This document shows positions 16,125-24,694 of a DNA stretch of 64,000 bases, one piece after another. A model generated the notes under the pieces. That model worked only from the letters and a program-made list of their open reading frames with translations. It did no database searches and was not told the DNA's origin. This DNA comes from Fusibacter sp. 3D3 (GTDB lineage: Bacteria > Bacillota > Clostridia > Peptostreptococcales > Acidaminobacteraceae): the NCBI RefSeq assembly GCF_001748365.1, contig NZ_BDHH01000003.1, positions 290,303-354,302 of the forward strand, written 5' to 3'. Within the stretch, counting starts at the first letter, position 1. Every line of letters starts with the position of its first letter. The position numbers and the translations under genes are program-made.

Positions 16125-18140
16125 ATGAGTCAATTTAAGTATCTAGAAAAACCGATGACCATTAGAGGTAAAGTTTATCGCAACAGACTTATTGCTGCCC
16201 CAACGCTGTTTGCACATTCTGTTTTTTTTATTCCTGAAATTGCGGAGAATGTCTATCGCATGGTTGAAAATAGAGCCAAAGGCGGGTTTGCAGCTGTTTC
16301 AACAGGAGAATTGCCTGTGAACAATCAAGAAGGAACAACTCTTTTTATGGAACGTGATATTGATATGGAGGATTATTCTGGTGAGGATTTTAAAAAGGTA
16401 AAGGCATATGCGGATCGGATTAAAAAGTATGGTGCACTGGCCTATTTAGAATTTTCTCATGAAGGCGCTGTTGCTGAAACAAAAGCGCCATACGAACCTT
16501 GGGGACCAGATGAATACGTGCGTAAAGATGGTGTAAAAGTCAATGCGCTGAATGAAGAAATGATGGCTAAAATCTGCGCAGATTATACAAAAATATCAAA
16601 ATTTGCTCGTGCTTGCGGTTTTGATGGTGTATTACTCCATGGTGGACATGGCTTTAATATTCAGCAATTTGTTTCTCCAATGACGAATCACAGAACAGAT
16701 GAATACGGCGGCAGTATGGTTAATAGAGCGCGTTTTCCTAAAAAAATCATAAAGGCGGTACGCGAGGGTGTTGGCGAGGATATGATTATAGAATTTAGAA
16801 TGTCTGCTGAAGATGGGATTGAAGGCGGTATGACCATCGATCACATGGTAGCATTTTGCAAAGAGATTGATGGTCTGGTGGATATTATTCACGTGTCAAA
16901 TGGCTTGAAGTGGGCTGGTAATATGACGCAAACTTTTTCAGATTTTTTTGATGAACACGGCGTAAATGTAGAACATGCTGCAAAAGTAAAAGCGGCTGTA
17001 AAGCATTCAAAAGTGGCTGTCATCGGGGGCATCAACGATCCAGCGTTTGCAGATAAAATCATCGAGGCTGGCAAAGTGGATTTTGTGGCATTAGGGCGTC
17101 AAGGATTTGCTGATCCAGAATTTCCAAATAAAGCATTTAGTGGACAAGAAGACTCTATTAGAAAATGTGTGCGTTGTTTCTCATGCTATCCAGGTTTCTG
17201 CGAGCATAAAACAGATGTGCCACTTTGGGAAAAAGGCCTCTCGCCTGAAGCAGTCAAAAAAATATACAGTCCAGCTTCCATGGGACGCTGTGCGATCAAT
17301 CCAAATTCGGGTTTTAGATGGTATGAAGATCAGCAACCGACGCCAGAGTCAAAGAAAAAGATACTCGTTGTAGGCGCTGGAATTGCAGGTTTACAAGCGT
17401 CTCTTACGGCAACTCAAAGAGGACACGATGTCGTTTTAATTGAAAAGACAGATCAACTCGGTGGCATTATCAACTTTACGGATTTTGATGAAGATAAAAT
17501 AGATCTGAGAAACTTTAAAAACCTATTGGTCCAAGAAGTTAAAGCGTCTGCAGTAGATATTCGTATGAATGAACCTTGCTCAAAAGAAATTATTACAGAG
17601 GTTGAGCCCGATCAAATTATTGTTGGAATAGGTGCATATCCTGTAAAACCTAATATTAAGGGCATAGATAAAGCCTTTAATGCACTGGACACCTATAAAA
17701 ACATGGATAAAATAGGAAAGAAAGTCGTGATTGCAGGGGGTGGTCTTGTGGGCTGTGAAGTGGGGCTTCATTTAGCAAACCATGGTCATGAGGTTACTGT
17801 GGTGGACATGCAGCATATGATGGCGTTTGAAACTTTTGGGTACTATAGAAATGCACTTTTAGATGAAATGGATAAACGCTGTGTTAAGCAAATTTTAAAT
17901 GCCAAGGTGCTTTCTTTTGAAGAGGATGGTCTTGTCATTAAGTGCGAGGATAAAGTCAAAAAAATTACTGCTGACACTTGTGTTTACTCGCTTGGAATGA
18001 TGCCAAATAAAGAGGCTGTGATATTAGTCAAGGCTATGACAGGCGATATTGAAACACATTTTATTGGAGATTGTGAAGAAGTGGGTAAAGTAGGCGATGC
18101 TGTACATGCAGGCTATGAGGTGGCAATTTCAGTGATTTAA
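16125..18140 (+). CDS. FAD/FMN/Fe-S oxidoreductase of the 2,4-dienoyl-CoA reductase / OYE-fusion family
   Basis: Large flavoenzyme of 671 residues in the family of dienoyl-CoA reductase, trimethylamine dehydrogenase and bile-acid flavin oxidoreductases. Residues 1-340 are an old-yellow-enzyme TIM barrel with the substrate/FMN pair His172-His175 and QFVSPMTNHRTDEYGGS. Cys348, Cys351, Cys354 (or 359) and Cys389 form the 4Fe-4S site. Residues about 412-670 are an FAD/NAD(P)-binding module beginning KKILVVGAGIAGLQ. It would reduce an unsaturated acid, CoA ester or similar substrate with NAD(P)H in the cytoplasm. RBS AAAGGAG fits the start. Likely regulated by the divergent LysR gene; a strong terminator follows. 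Confidence 0.9.
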   Translation: MSQFKYLEKPMTIRGKVYRNRLIAAPTLFAHSVFFIPEIAENVYRMVENRAKGGFAAVSTGELPVNNQEGTTLFMERDIDMEDYSGEDFKKVKAYADRIKKYGALAYLEFSHEGAVAETKAPYEPWGPDEYVRKDGVKVNALNEEMMAKICADYTKISKFARACGFDGVLLHGGHGFNIQQFVSPMTNHRTDEYGGSMVNRARFPKKIIKAVREGVGEDMIIEFRMSAEDGIEGGMTIDHMVAFCKEIDGLVDIIHVSNGLKWAGNMTQTFSDFFDEHGVNVEHAAKVKAAVKHSKVAVIGGINDPAFADKIIEAGKVDFVALGRQGFADPEFPNKAFSGQEDSIRKCVRCFSCYPGFCEHKTDVPLWEKGLSPEAVKKIYSPASMGRCAINPNSGFRWYEDQQPTPESKKKILVVGAGIAGLQASLTATQRGHDVVLIEKTDQLGGIINFTDFDEDKIDLRNFKNLLVQEVKASAVDIRMNEPCSKEIITEVEPDQIIVGIGAYPVKPNIKGIDKAFNALDTYKNMDKIGKKVVIAGGGLVGCEVGLHLANHGHEVTVVDMQHMMAFETFGYYRNALLDEMDKRCVKQILNAKVLSFEEDGLVIKCEDKVKKITADTCVYSLGMMPNKEAVILVKAMTGDIETHFIGDCEEVGKVGDAVHAGYEVAISVI

Positions 18141-18189
18141 GTTCAATAAGTGTGAAGTAAGCAGACATGAGTTGGCCCAATTTATAGAG

Positions 18190-18224
18190 AAATCCCCCAG
18201 TTTAAATATGACTGGGGGATTTTT
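18190..18224 (+). terminator. Intrinsic terminator after the oxidoreductase
   Basis: AAATCCCCCAGT and ACTGGGGGATTTTT form a long perfect stem with an A/T loop. The A run on the other side makes it work in both directions, also ending the convergent gene at 18265-18555. Confidence 0.9.
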
Positions 18225-18264
18225 AGCAATGTGGATCAACAGATTAAGTTTTTACACGCACATC

Positions 18265-18555
<291 letters not shown>

Positions 18556-18577
18556 AATATCACCTCCTTTAGTTGTT

Positions 18578-18627
18578 GACATATGTCGCTTATGATTCTA
18601 TTATACCTTGTATATGACATATGTCAA
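18578..18627 (-). promoter_or_regulatory. Promoter with two GACATATGTC operators (DUF5320-type gene)
   Basis: Minus strand TTGACA (18622-18627), 16-nt spacer, TATAAT (18600-18605). The -35 box is embedded in the palindrome GACATATGTC (18616-18625); a second identical palindrome lies downstream at 18578-18587, where a bound repressor would block transcription. Confidence 0.8.
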
Positions 18628-18701
18628 TAACTATTTGAGATTATTTTTTAAACTATAATAAATTTTTAGAGGAAGTTGAGAGAATGATTTTATCTGTGTT
18701 A

Positions 18702-18751
18702 TTGACATATGCCTATAATAGAGTATAATGAAAATGTAACTGGCATATGCC
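18702..18751 (+). promoter_or_regulatory. Promoter with CATATG operators (NifX-like operon)
   Basis: TTGACA (18702-18707), 16-nt spacer, TATAAT (18724-18729). The -35 runs into TATGCC, and GGCATATGCC (18742-18751) lies just downstream. Same architecture as the divergent promoter at 18578-18627 and the promoter at 22961-22988. Confidence 0.8.
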
Positions 18752-18772
18752 TAAAACAGTAGGAGGAAATAT

Positions 18773-19135
18773 ATGAAAATTGCAATTCCCGTAGAGGATA
18801 AGCATTTAGATTCAACAGTATGTGTGTCTTTTGGTAGAACACCTTATTTTCTAATTTACAATACAGAAGATGAAGTACATTCATTTCTGGATAACAGTGC
18901 AGCAGCGAGCCAAGGTGGCGCAGGTATAAAAGCGGCACAAGCAGTAGTGGATCAAGCAGTAAATGCTTTATTGACACCAAGATGTGGTGAAAATGCTTCT
19001 GAAGTGCTTGTTGAGGCAGGTGTGACGATTTATAAGACCAATGGTACCTCTATAAAAGAGAACATTGAATTGTTTAAGCAAAATGGATTGTCCGCGCTTA
19101 CAGAAGTTCACGCAGGCTTACATCAACATCGTTAG
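18773..19135 (+). CDS. NifX/NafY-like (dinitrogenase iron-molybdenum cofactor) family protein
   Basis: Cytoplasmic protein of 120 residues with the small RNase-H-like fold of the NifX/MTH1175 family: MKIAIPVEDKHLDSTV at the start, then FGRTPYFLIYNTEDE and the glycine-rich QGGAGIKAAQAVVDQAVNALL. Family members hold Fe-S or Fe-Mo cluster precursors; in non-diazotrophs the role is not known. Start supported by AGGAGG. First gene of an operon with two ferredoxin-ATPases, a GltB-like flavoprotein and a second NifX-like gene. No nif structural genes are in the window, so nitrogen fixation is not implied. Confidence 0.87.
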   Translation: MKIAIPVEDKHLDSTVCVSFGRTPYFLIYNTEDEVHSFLDNSAAASQGGAGIKAAQAVVDQAVNALLTPRCGENASEVLVEAGVTIYKTNGTSIKENIELFKQNGLSALTEVHAGLHQHR

Positions 19136-19150
19136 AATCGGAGGGTCTGT

Positions 19151-19990
19151 ATGAAAATTGCAGTTCTAAGTGGGAAAGGTGGCACAGGGAAGACACTTGT
19201 TTCAGTCAATTTAGCATCTGTCTTTGAGAGGTCCGTCTACATAGATTGTGATGTTGAAGAACCCAATGGGCACCTTTTTTTTAAACCAGAAGATAGGGTT
19301 ACAAAAGAAATTTTAGTTAAAATTCCTGTAGTGGATTACGATAAATGCATTGGTTGTAGAGCCTGTGTTGAATTTTGTAAATTTAATGCACTTGCATTTA
19401 TCAATCAAAAAGTGAAGGTCTTTGACTCAATTTGTCATTCTTGCGGGGGATGTAGTTTGATTTGTCCAGAACACGCCATCAAAGAAAAAGATAAAGTGAT
19501 CGGTGTCATCGAATCGGGACAGTCTAATAACGTTAAAGTGATGACGGGGCGATTAAATACGGGCGAGGAAACTGGCATCCCCATCATTAAAGAATTACTT
19601 AATCTCAATAAATGGGATGCTGTAAGCACCGTGATTGATTGTCCACCGGGTAGTTCCTGTATGGTGATGGAAAGTATAAAAGATGCAGATTATTGTGTGC
19701 TCATAGCAGAACCAACCTTATTTGGAAGTCATAATCTCAGCATGGTATATGAACTCGTAAAGCTTTTTAATAAACCGTTTGGTTGTGTTCTGAATAAATG
19801 CATTGAGGGTGAAAATCCGTCAGAGGATTTTTGCGCGAGCAACAATATTCCCATTATTGGGCGAATTCCGTTTGATAAAAATTTAGGCGCAATTAACTCG
19901 AATGGGACCATTGTAACCAGAGTGAGTGCTGAATACTCTGATTTATTTAAGGTCATTCTCAATAAAATTGAAAAAGAGGTGTCCAGATGA
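19151..19990 (+). CDS. MinD/Mrp-superfamily ATPase with inserted ferredoxin domain (first copy)
   Basis: P-loop ATPase of 279 residues with the deviant Walker A KGGTGKT at about residues 9-15. Two 4Fe-4S motifs are inserted at residues 64-113: CIGCRACVEFCKFNAL and CHSCGGCSLICPEHAI. DCPPGSSC near residue 163 is the switch II/Walker B region. Members (COG1149 type) occur in pairs in anaerobes, thought to help assemble or transfer Fe-S clusters; the reaction is unproven. The stop overlaps the start of its paralogue. A GGAGG site precedes the start. Confidence 0.9.
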   Translation: MKIAVLSGKGGTGKTLVSVNLASVFERSVYIDCDVEEPNGHLFFKPEDRVTKEILVKIPVVDYDKCIGCRACVEFCKFNALAFINQKVKVFDSICHSCGGCSLICPEHAIKEKDKVIGVIESGQSNNVKVMTGRLNTGEETGIPIIKELLNLNKWDAVSTVIDCPPGSSCMVMESIKDADYCVLIAEPTLFGSHNLSMVYELVKLFNKPFGCVLNKCIEGENPSEDFCASNNIPIIGRIPFDKNLGAINSNGTIVTRVSAEYSDLFKVILNKIEKEVSR

Positions 19991-20889
19991 AGCAATTACT
20001 GATTTTAAGTGGTAAAGGTGGCACTGGCAAGACGACAGTTGCATCTGCATTTATTAAGTTTTCAAATGCGAAAGCCTTTGCGGATTGTGATGTCGATGCA
20101 CCTAATCTTCACCTCGTTAAAAGAGGTTTTGATCAAGAAGATCATTTTGATTACTTTGGGATGGATAAAGCGGTGATCAATCAGAGGCTCTGTATGAATT
20201 GTGGCTTATGTCAAACACATTGTAGATTTGATGCCATTAGTCATAAAGAGGCTTATGTGGTGGATGCAATGGCCTGTGAGGGGTGTGGTGTTTGCGAGCG
20301 CATGTGTCCGGTAAATGCTATCGAAATGCGGCCAGCAAAAGCAGGTGATTTAAAGGTTTTTAGAGGGATGGCCACTTTTTCGACAGCGCAGTTGAAAATG
20401 GGCAGTGGTACCAGTGGCATGTTGGTAACAGAAGTGAAGAAAAAATTGAAAGCAGCTATAGAAGGCATTGAAGGTGTTGATTTTGCTATTATAGATGGGT
20501 CTCCTGGCATTGGATGTCCAGTGATTTCATCGATTAGTGGTGTAGATATGGTTTTGATTGTTGCAGAGCCATCCGTTTCTGGAATTAGTGATATGAAGCG
20601 GATTGTGGAGACAGCCAAAATCTTTCAGCCTAAAATTGCGGTGTGTATCAATAAATTCGACACTAATGTAGGTTTATCCGAGAAAATTGAAGCCTATTGC
20701 AAAGAAATGGGGCTTGATTTTGTAGGTAAAATACCATTTGATTCAGAGGTTGTAAAAGCAGTTAATGCAGGGTTAAGCATAGCCAACGTAGATTGTGCTG
20801 CCAAGATAGCTGTTAAATTAGTTTACGAAGCATCAATGGCGATGCTTTTAAAAGAAGAAAACACTTTGTTTAAAATCAGTAGGGGGTAG
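19987..20889 (+). CDS. MinD/Mrp-superfamily ATPase with inserted ferredoxin domain (second copy)
   Basis: Paralogue of the preceding gene, 300 residues. Deviant Walker A KGGTGKT at residues 9-15; two 4Fe-4S motifs CMNCGLCQTHCRFDAI and CEGCGVCERMCPVNAI at about residues 62-110; IDGSPGIGCPV near 173 as the Walker B region. The two ATPases overlap by ATGA and probably form a heterodimer. The next gene starts four bases after the stop. Likely cytoplasmic; probably uses ATP hydrolysis to drive cluster handover with the NifX-like partners (inference). Confidence 0.9.
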   Translation: MKQLLILSGKGGTGKTTVASAFIKFSNAKAFADCDVDAPNLHLVKRGFDQEDHFDYFGMDKAVINQRLCMNCGLCQTHCRFDAISHKEAYVVDAMACEGCGVCERMCPVNAIEMRPAKAGDLKVFRGMATFSTAQLKMGSGTSGMLVTEVKKKLKAAIEGIEGVDFAIIDGSPGIGCPVISSISGVDMVLIVAEPSVSGISDMKRIVETAKIFQPKIAVCINKFDTNVGLSEKIEAYCKEMGLDFVGKIPFDSEVVKAVNAGLSIANVDCAAKIAVKLVYEASMAMLLKEENTLFKISRG

Positions 20890-20893
20890 TGAC

Positions 20894-22453
20894 ATGTCTT
20901 ATAGCAAATCTTTAGGCAGTGCACTTACAAACACACATATGCGAACACCCAATCATTTGACTTCGCCCTCTGGGATGTGTTCGGTATGTACATCAAATTG
21001 TACTGGGCCGTGTGAGATTGGTCTCTCAGCGATAAGGGGATCCGAAGCAATCTATCCTTTTGCGACAGATGTTTACCAATTTGCTTCTGAAAAAATATAT
21101 CCATTGGATTTCTCTCACTTCAATATCAACGGCAGGGTCTTCGGCGCTTGGGGATGTGAGGCGGATTCAGAGAAAGCCACTTTCCCAAAAGCAGATACGG
21201 AGATCACATTTGGAAACAAGCAAAAAATACTTTTAAAGGCACCTATTATATTGCCTGCAATGGCCAAGCTTAATTGGAAAGACTATTTTGCAGGCGCAGC
21301 ACTTGCAGGTGTATTGGTGGTTATTGGTGAAGATGTTGTCGCAAAAGACCCCAATTTAAAATTAGAAGCTGGAAAAGTGGTTGAATCACCACTTTTAGAA
21401 GAGATGGTTCAATCTTTCAGAAGACATTATCATGGCTATGGGGAAATTATCCTTCAGGCCAATGTAGATGATGAAAACCTTGGTGTGCTTGAATACGCCA
21501 TCACTCAATTAGGGGTAAAATCCGTTGAATTAAAATTTGGTCAAGCCGCAAAGGGCATTCAGGGCATGGGGCGCGTGAAGTCTATAGAAGAAGCGCTCCG
21601 TTATCAATCAATGGGCTATTTGATTTATCCCGATCCGTCAGATGAAAAAATTGCAGAAGATTATAAAAAAGGCATCGGTCAAACGTTTGAAAAGATTGGT
21701 AAACTGCCCATGTGGACAGAGGATTCCCTTAAAAAGCGTGTTTTGGAACTGAGACAATTAGGCGCTGAACACATTTGTTTTAAAACAGGTCCTTATGACC
21801 CTAAAGACTTGATTACGATTTTAAAAGTGGCATCTCTTTCAGAAGTAGATTTAGTGACTTTTGATGGTGCAAGTGGTGGCACTGGCAATAGCCCTGTTAA
21901 AATGATGAACGAATGGGGTGCACCAACGGTATCTCTTGAAAGCATGGTCTATGATCTCTTGAAAGCAATGGATACGAAGGGTTATTATCTACCTCAAGTG
22001 GCGATTACAGGCGGTTTTTCAACGGAAGATCATGTGTTTAAAGGCTTGGCATTAGGCGCACCCTTTATCCAGTTTGTGGGGATTGGTCGAGCAGCCATGG
22101 CAGCGGCAACAGTTGGAAAATTAGTAGGTGAATCGATTTTGGCAGGAAATGTGCCAAAAGAATATGAGCGTTATGGCGACAGTATCGAAAGTGTATTTGA
22201 AGGCGTAAAAAGGCTTAAAAAAATCGTAGGTGAGGCGGCATGTGATCTACCGCCAGGTGCAATTGGGCTTTATTCTTACATGGAGCGCGTTACAACTGGG
22301 CTTCAGCAGCTTATGGCGCTTAACCGAAAATTTTCGTTAGAACACATTAACCGTGAGGATATTGTCGCATTAACGGCACAGGCTTCAAGCGTTTCGGGCA
22401 TAATGACGTACAGTCAACGATTAGAATCAGAAATCAGAGGAGGCAGTTTATGA
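20894..22453 (+). CDS. GltB-like FMN-binding glutamate synthase domain protein
   Basis: Protein of 519 residues related to the central FMN/synthase domain of glutamate synthase (COG0069). The core is visible in VELKFGQAAKGIQGMG near 216, DLVTFDGASGGTGNSP near 313 and ITGGFSTEDHVFKGLALGA near 366. A cysteine-rich N-terminal motif (CSVCTSNCTGPCE, residues about 29-41) may hold an Fe-S cluster. The glutaminase domain and the GltD partner are absent, so true glutamate synthesis is unlikely. It is embedded between ferredoxin ATPases and a NifX-like gene (4-nt overlap at its end), suggesting a redox role in the same unknown pathway. Confidence 0.85.
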   Translation: MSYSKSLGSALTNTHMRTPNHLTSPSGMCSVCTSNCTGPCEIGLSAIRGSEAIYPFATDVYQFASEKIYPLDFSHFNINGRVFGAWGCEADSEKATFPKADTEITFGNKQKILLKAPIILPAMAKLNWKDYFAGAALAGVLVVIGEDVVAKDPNLKLEAGKVVESPLLEEMVQSFRRHYHGYGEIILQANVDDENLGVLEYAITQLGVKSVELKFGQAAKGIQGMGRVKSIEEALRYQSMGYLIYPDPSDEKIAEDYKKGIGQTFEKIGKLPMWTEDSLKKRVLELRQLGAEHICFKTGPYDPKDLITILKVASLSEVDLVTFDGASGGTGNSPVKMMNEWGAPTVSLESMVYDLLKAMDTKGYYLPQVAITGGFSTEDHVFKGLALGAPFIQFVGIGRAAMAAATVGKLVGESILAGNVPKEYERYGDSIESVFEGVKRLKKIVGEAACDLPPGAIGLYSYMERVTTGLQQLMALNRKFSLEHINREDIVALTAQASSVSGIMTYSQRLESEIRGGSL

Positions 22454-22806
22454 AGATTGCAGTAGCAAGTAATGGTGAAGTTGTAACAGGACATTTTGGA
22501 CATTGTGAAGTATTTCATATTTATCACACGGAAAATCAAAAAATTATCAAAAGCGAAAAAGTCCCGAATCCAGGACATAAACCAGGGTTTTTACCGAACT
22601 ATCTCAATGAGTTAGGCGTCAATGTGATCATTTCTGGGGGCATGGGCGGTGGTGCCATTGATATCTTCAATGAAAAAAATATTGAAGTCATCATCGGAGC
22701 TCAAGGCACAGCAGTAGAAGCTGCACAATCGTATTTAGCGGGAGATTTAAAATCCACAGGCTCTGTTTGTCATGAGCATCAGCATCATGATACATGCGGC
22801 GAATAG
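22450..22806 (+). CDS. Second NifX-like (NifB/NifX cluster-binding) family protein
   Basis: Protein of 118 residues: MKIAVASNGEVVTGHFGHCEVFHIY, then NVIISGGMGGGAIDIFNEKNI and a C-terminal tail HEHQHHDTCGE rich in His and Cys. The fold is that of the NifX/MTH1175 family; the GHFGHC motif and the tail could bind metal or a cluster. The ATG overlaps the stop of the GltB-like gene (ATGA). It differs enough from the protein at 18773-19135 that they are not recent duplicates. A hairpin terminator follows at about 22880. Confidence 0.88.
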   Translation: MKIAVASNGEVVTGHFGHCEVFHIYHTENQKIIKSEKVPNPGHKPGFLPNYLNELGVNVIISGGMGGGAIDIFNEKNIEVIIGAQGTAVEAAQSYLAGDLKSTGSVCHEHQHHDTCGE

Positions 22807-22813
22807 TGAGTTC

Positions 22814-22838
22814 GTGCGAAACTGGCTTTTGACACACT
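22814..22838 (+). repeat. End fragment of the dispersed hairpin repeat (E)
   Basis: GTGCGAAACTGGCTTTTGACACAC matches the right end of copies C and D (TGCGAAACT...TTTTGACAC). The hairpin stem is missing, so only the end survives. Confidence 0.55.
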
Positions 22839-22879
22839 TTCAAAAGTCAAAAGTGCATAAAGTAGAGTTTTATCTTTGT

Positions 22880-22914
22880 AAGGTCATAAGGTAAGTTATT
22901 ATGGCCTTATTTTG
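22880..22914 (+). terminator. Terminator of the NifX-Mrp-GltB operon
   Basis: AAGGTCATAA and TTATGGCCTT pair (one mismatch) around a short loop, followed by ATTTTG. Moderate T run. Confidence 0.6.
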
Positions 22915-22960
22915 ATACAACCATTTAAGGCATATATCAGTAATTAATCAAATGCAATTA

Positions 22961-22988
22961 TTGACATATGCCCTAAATACTTTATAAT
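22961..22988 (+). promoter_or_regulatory. Promoter of the DUF134 gene with CATATG operator
   Basis: TTGACA (22961-22966), 16-nt spacer, TATAAT (22983-22988), the -35 again continuing as TATGCC. A related GGCATATATC lies upstream at 22929. This places the regulator gene under the same sequence signal as its suspected targets. Confidence 0.75.
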
Positions 22989-23035
22989 TTAAGATGAATA
23001 GAATGTTTATGGATAAGTTGGAGGAGGTAGAGTGA

Positions 23036-23389
23036 ATGGCTAGACCCAGAAAGTGGCGGAAAGTATGCAAGCTTCCAGAAAGTAACGAATACGGGCCACT
23101 AAACGTATTGCTGAATGAAGACCTCGTTATTACGATGACAGTTGATGAATACGAAACGATTCGATTGATAGATTTGGAAGGTTTTACACAAGAAGAGTGT
23201 GCGGCTCAAATGAATGTTGCACGTACCACGGTTCAAGGGATATACGTCGAAGCAAGAAGAAAAATAGCAGAGTCCCTAGTGAATGGGAAAACGCTTAGAA
23301 TTGAGGGTGGCGATTATAAACTTTGTGAAGGGCAAGAAAAGGAATGTGGCGGTGGAAGCTGTAATAGACGCAGAGGTGGCATGAAATGA
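23036..23389 (+). CDS. DUF134 family helix-turn-helix regulator
   Basis: Predicted DNA-binding protein of 117 residues. It begins [15 protein letters not shown], the DUF134 hallmark, followed by a sigma-factor-region-4-like helix-turn-helix ([18 protein letters not shown], then [19 protein letters not shown], residues about 40-80). The C-terminus is cysteine-rich ([17 protein letters not shown]), possibly an Fe-S or metal sensor. DUF134 genes are regularly found beside NifX-like/Mrp-like genes. Start ATG 23036 follows GGAGGAGG. Likely regulator of the CATATG-bearing promoters in this region, including its own (inference). Confidence 0.85.
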   Translation: MARPRKWRKVCKLPESNEYGPLNVLLNEDLVITMTVDEYETIRLIDLEGFTQEECAAQMNVARTTVQGIYVEARRKIAESLVNGKTLRIEGGDYKLCEGQEKECGGGSCNRRRGGMK

Positions 23390-23459
23390 TGATCTATTAA
23401 AGGCTGTTTAGGGCGCATTAGAGGATTTTACACAGATTTAACATAAACCTTTTTTTAAT

Positions 23460-23503
23460 TTGACAGTATGATGATACAATAATACAAATCGAACATTGTC
23501 GAT
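23460..23503 (+). promoter_or_regulatory. Promoter and ArsR-type operator of the first arsC
   Basis: TTGACA (23460-23465), 17-nt spacer, TACAAA (23483-23488), then the inverted repeat ATCGA-ACATTG-TCGAT (23488-23503) overlapping the start site. The same half-sites recur twice before the arsR gene at 28559. Confidence 0.65.
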
Positions 23504-23531
23504 GTGACATCATATTTTTATAGGAGGTTTT

Positions 23532-23978
23532 ATGAAGCCCGTTAAAATTTTATTTGTATGCGTTCATAATTCGGCCAGAAGTCAAATGGCAGAAGCATTT
23601 TTAAATGACTATGGCGCAGCTTTTGCAATCGCGGAAAGCGCAGGTATAGAAAAAGGAACCTTAAATCCTTTGGCTGTGAAGGTTATGGACGAAATTGGAA
23701 TTGATATTTCAAAGAATGAAGTCAATAGTGTTTTTGAATTTTTTAAAAACCATAAATTATACACTTATGTTGTTACGGTTTGTGATGAATCGAGTGGCCA
23801 AAAGTGTCCTATTTTTCCAGGCGTTAGAGAAATGATCCATTGGAGTTTAGATGATCCTTCTTCTTTTGAAGGCACTGAGGAAGAACGTCTTGAGAAAACG
23901 AGAGTGGTAAGAGATCAAATTAAGGCGAATGTGCTCGGTTTAATTGAAGACCTTAAGAGCAAATACAATTTAGATTGA
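23532..23978 (+). CDS. arsC: Arsenate reductase, low-molecular-weight phosphatase type
   Basis: Cytoplasmic enzyme of 148 residues reducing arsenate to arsenite. The phosphatase loop is Cys10-VHNSA-Arg16-S, followed by QMAEAF; the two further redox cysteines are Cys84 (VVTVCDESS) and Cys92 (KCPIFPG), matching the three-cysteine relay of thioredoxin-coupled ArsC. The Asp of LDDPSSFEG near residue 108 is the general acid. An AGGAGG site precedes the start. It stands alone with its own promoter and ArsR-type operator. A second, different ArsC is encoded at 31666-32088. Confidence 0.92.
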   Translation: MKPVKILFVCVHNSARSQMAEAFLNDYGAAFAIAESAGIEKGTLNPLAVKVMDEIGIDISKNEVNSVFEFFKNHKLYTYVVTVCDESSGQKCPIFPGVREMIHWSLDDPSSFEGTEEERLEKTRVVRDQIKANVLGLIEDLKSKYNLD

Positions 23979-24020
23979 CATGTTCCTAATTCAGTGGGCG
24001 TGCAAACGCCCACTGAATGC

Positions 24021-24082
24021 AATCCGATAGGATTGTGCAAGTGTTACGAAGGTAGCGAAGCGGACTGAGTATACGCTTTGAT
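24021..24082 (-). repeat. 62-bp repeat, copy 2 (inverted)
   Basis: Reverse complement of the element at 9934-9995 with few differences: AATCCGATAGGATTG at one end and GAGTATACGCTTTGAT at the other. Lies between arsC and the following terminator. Confidence 0.75.
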
Positions 24083-24110
24083 GGCGTGGCTGTAGACGAT
24101 CATGTTTCTA

Positions 24111-24158
24111 TAAAAAAAGCAACAATTCATGAAATTTCTCATAAATTGCTGCTTTTTT
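24111..24158. terminator. Bidirectional terminator between convergent units
   Basis: AAAAAAGCA-CAATT and AATTG-TGCTTTTTT form a long stem with A and T runs on both sides. It serves the plus-strand arsC and the minus-strand operon ending at 24160. Confidence 0.85.
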
Positions 24159-24159
24159 C

Positions 24160-24390
24160 TTATTTTAGTAATTGCTTGATATCAGCAACTGAAGGCACAC
24201 GCCCCATCACTTTAACTTGTTCATCCACCACAAGTGCAGGCGTCTTCATCACACCGTAGGCCATGATGCCCTGAACATCTTCAATTTTTTCGATTTGTGC
24301 ATCAATACCAAGTTCCTTTACAGCTTCAAGTGTATGCGCTTCGAGTTTCTTACAGCTTGCACAACCTGTGCCTAATACTTTAATAATCAT
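24160..24390 (-). CDS. Small thioredoxin/glutaredoxin-like redox-active disulfide protein
   Basis: Thioredoxin-fold protein of 76 residues (TM0996/MTH895-type). The active site is GTGCASC near residues 8-13 (Cys10 and Cys13), and the cis-proline follows in VMKTPALVVDEQVKVMG. In anaerobes such proteins commonly lie beside ArsP/YraQ-like permeases in arsenic or metal loci. Last gene of the minus-strand operon; it may supply electrons to the system or hold the metal(loid). RBS AGGAGG precedes the start. Confidence 0.88.
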   Translation of the reverse strand: MIIKVLGTGCASCKKLEAHTLEAVKELGIDAQIEKIEDVQGIMAYGVMKTPALVVDEQVKVMGRVPSVADIKQLLK

Positions 24391-24415
24391 AAATAATCCT
24401 CCTCATAGTAGTGGT

Positions 24416-24655
24416 TTATATACACGTACAGTTACAATTACAGCTTGATTCTTGTCCAACATCCCCAACATAATCGATGGACTCTGTTGGGCATAACTTT
24501 TGACAGCCTCTACAACCATCGATGCACCCATCTGGATTGATGACAGCAGGCTGAGTGACATTTTTTCCATATACGCCATGAGAGCATTTTTCAATACAAG
24601 CACCGCATTCGATACAAGTTTCAGAGTTGATGACAGGATACCATTTTTTTGACAT
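24416..24655 (-). CDS. Ferredoxin-like 4Fe-4S protein with Cys-rich tail
   Basis: Protein of 79 residues with one complete motif CIECGACIEKCSHG and a second, unusual one CIDGCRGCQKLCP (extra residue between the first two Cys). The C-terminus SSCNCNCTCI carries four more cysteines and may bind a metal(loid). Similar putative mercury/arsenic-associated ferredoxins occur next to permease genes in Clostridia. RBS AGGAGG is upstream. Lies between the split permease and the thioredoxin-like gene in one operon. Function unproven. Confidence 0.85.
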   Translation of the reverse strand: MSKKWYPVINSETCIECGACIEKCSHGVYGKNVTQPAVINPDGCIDGCRGCQKLCPTESIDYVGDVGQESSCNCNCTCI

Positions 24656-24694
24656 TCTAAGAACCTCCTGAAATTAAAAATAATTTATATGATC

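Noticed and set aside
18773-22806. Nitrogen fixation cluster
   Set aside because: NifX-like and Mrp-like families are present, but no nifH, nifD, nifK, nifB or nifE is in the window; these families are widespread in non-fixers.
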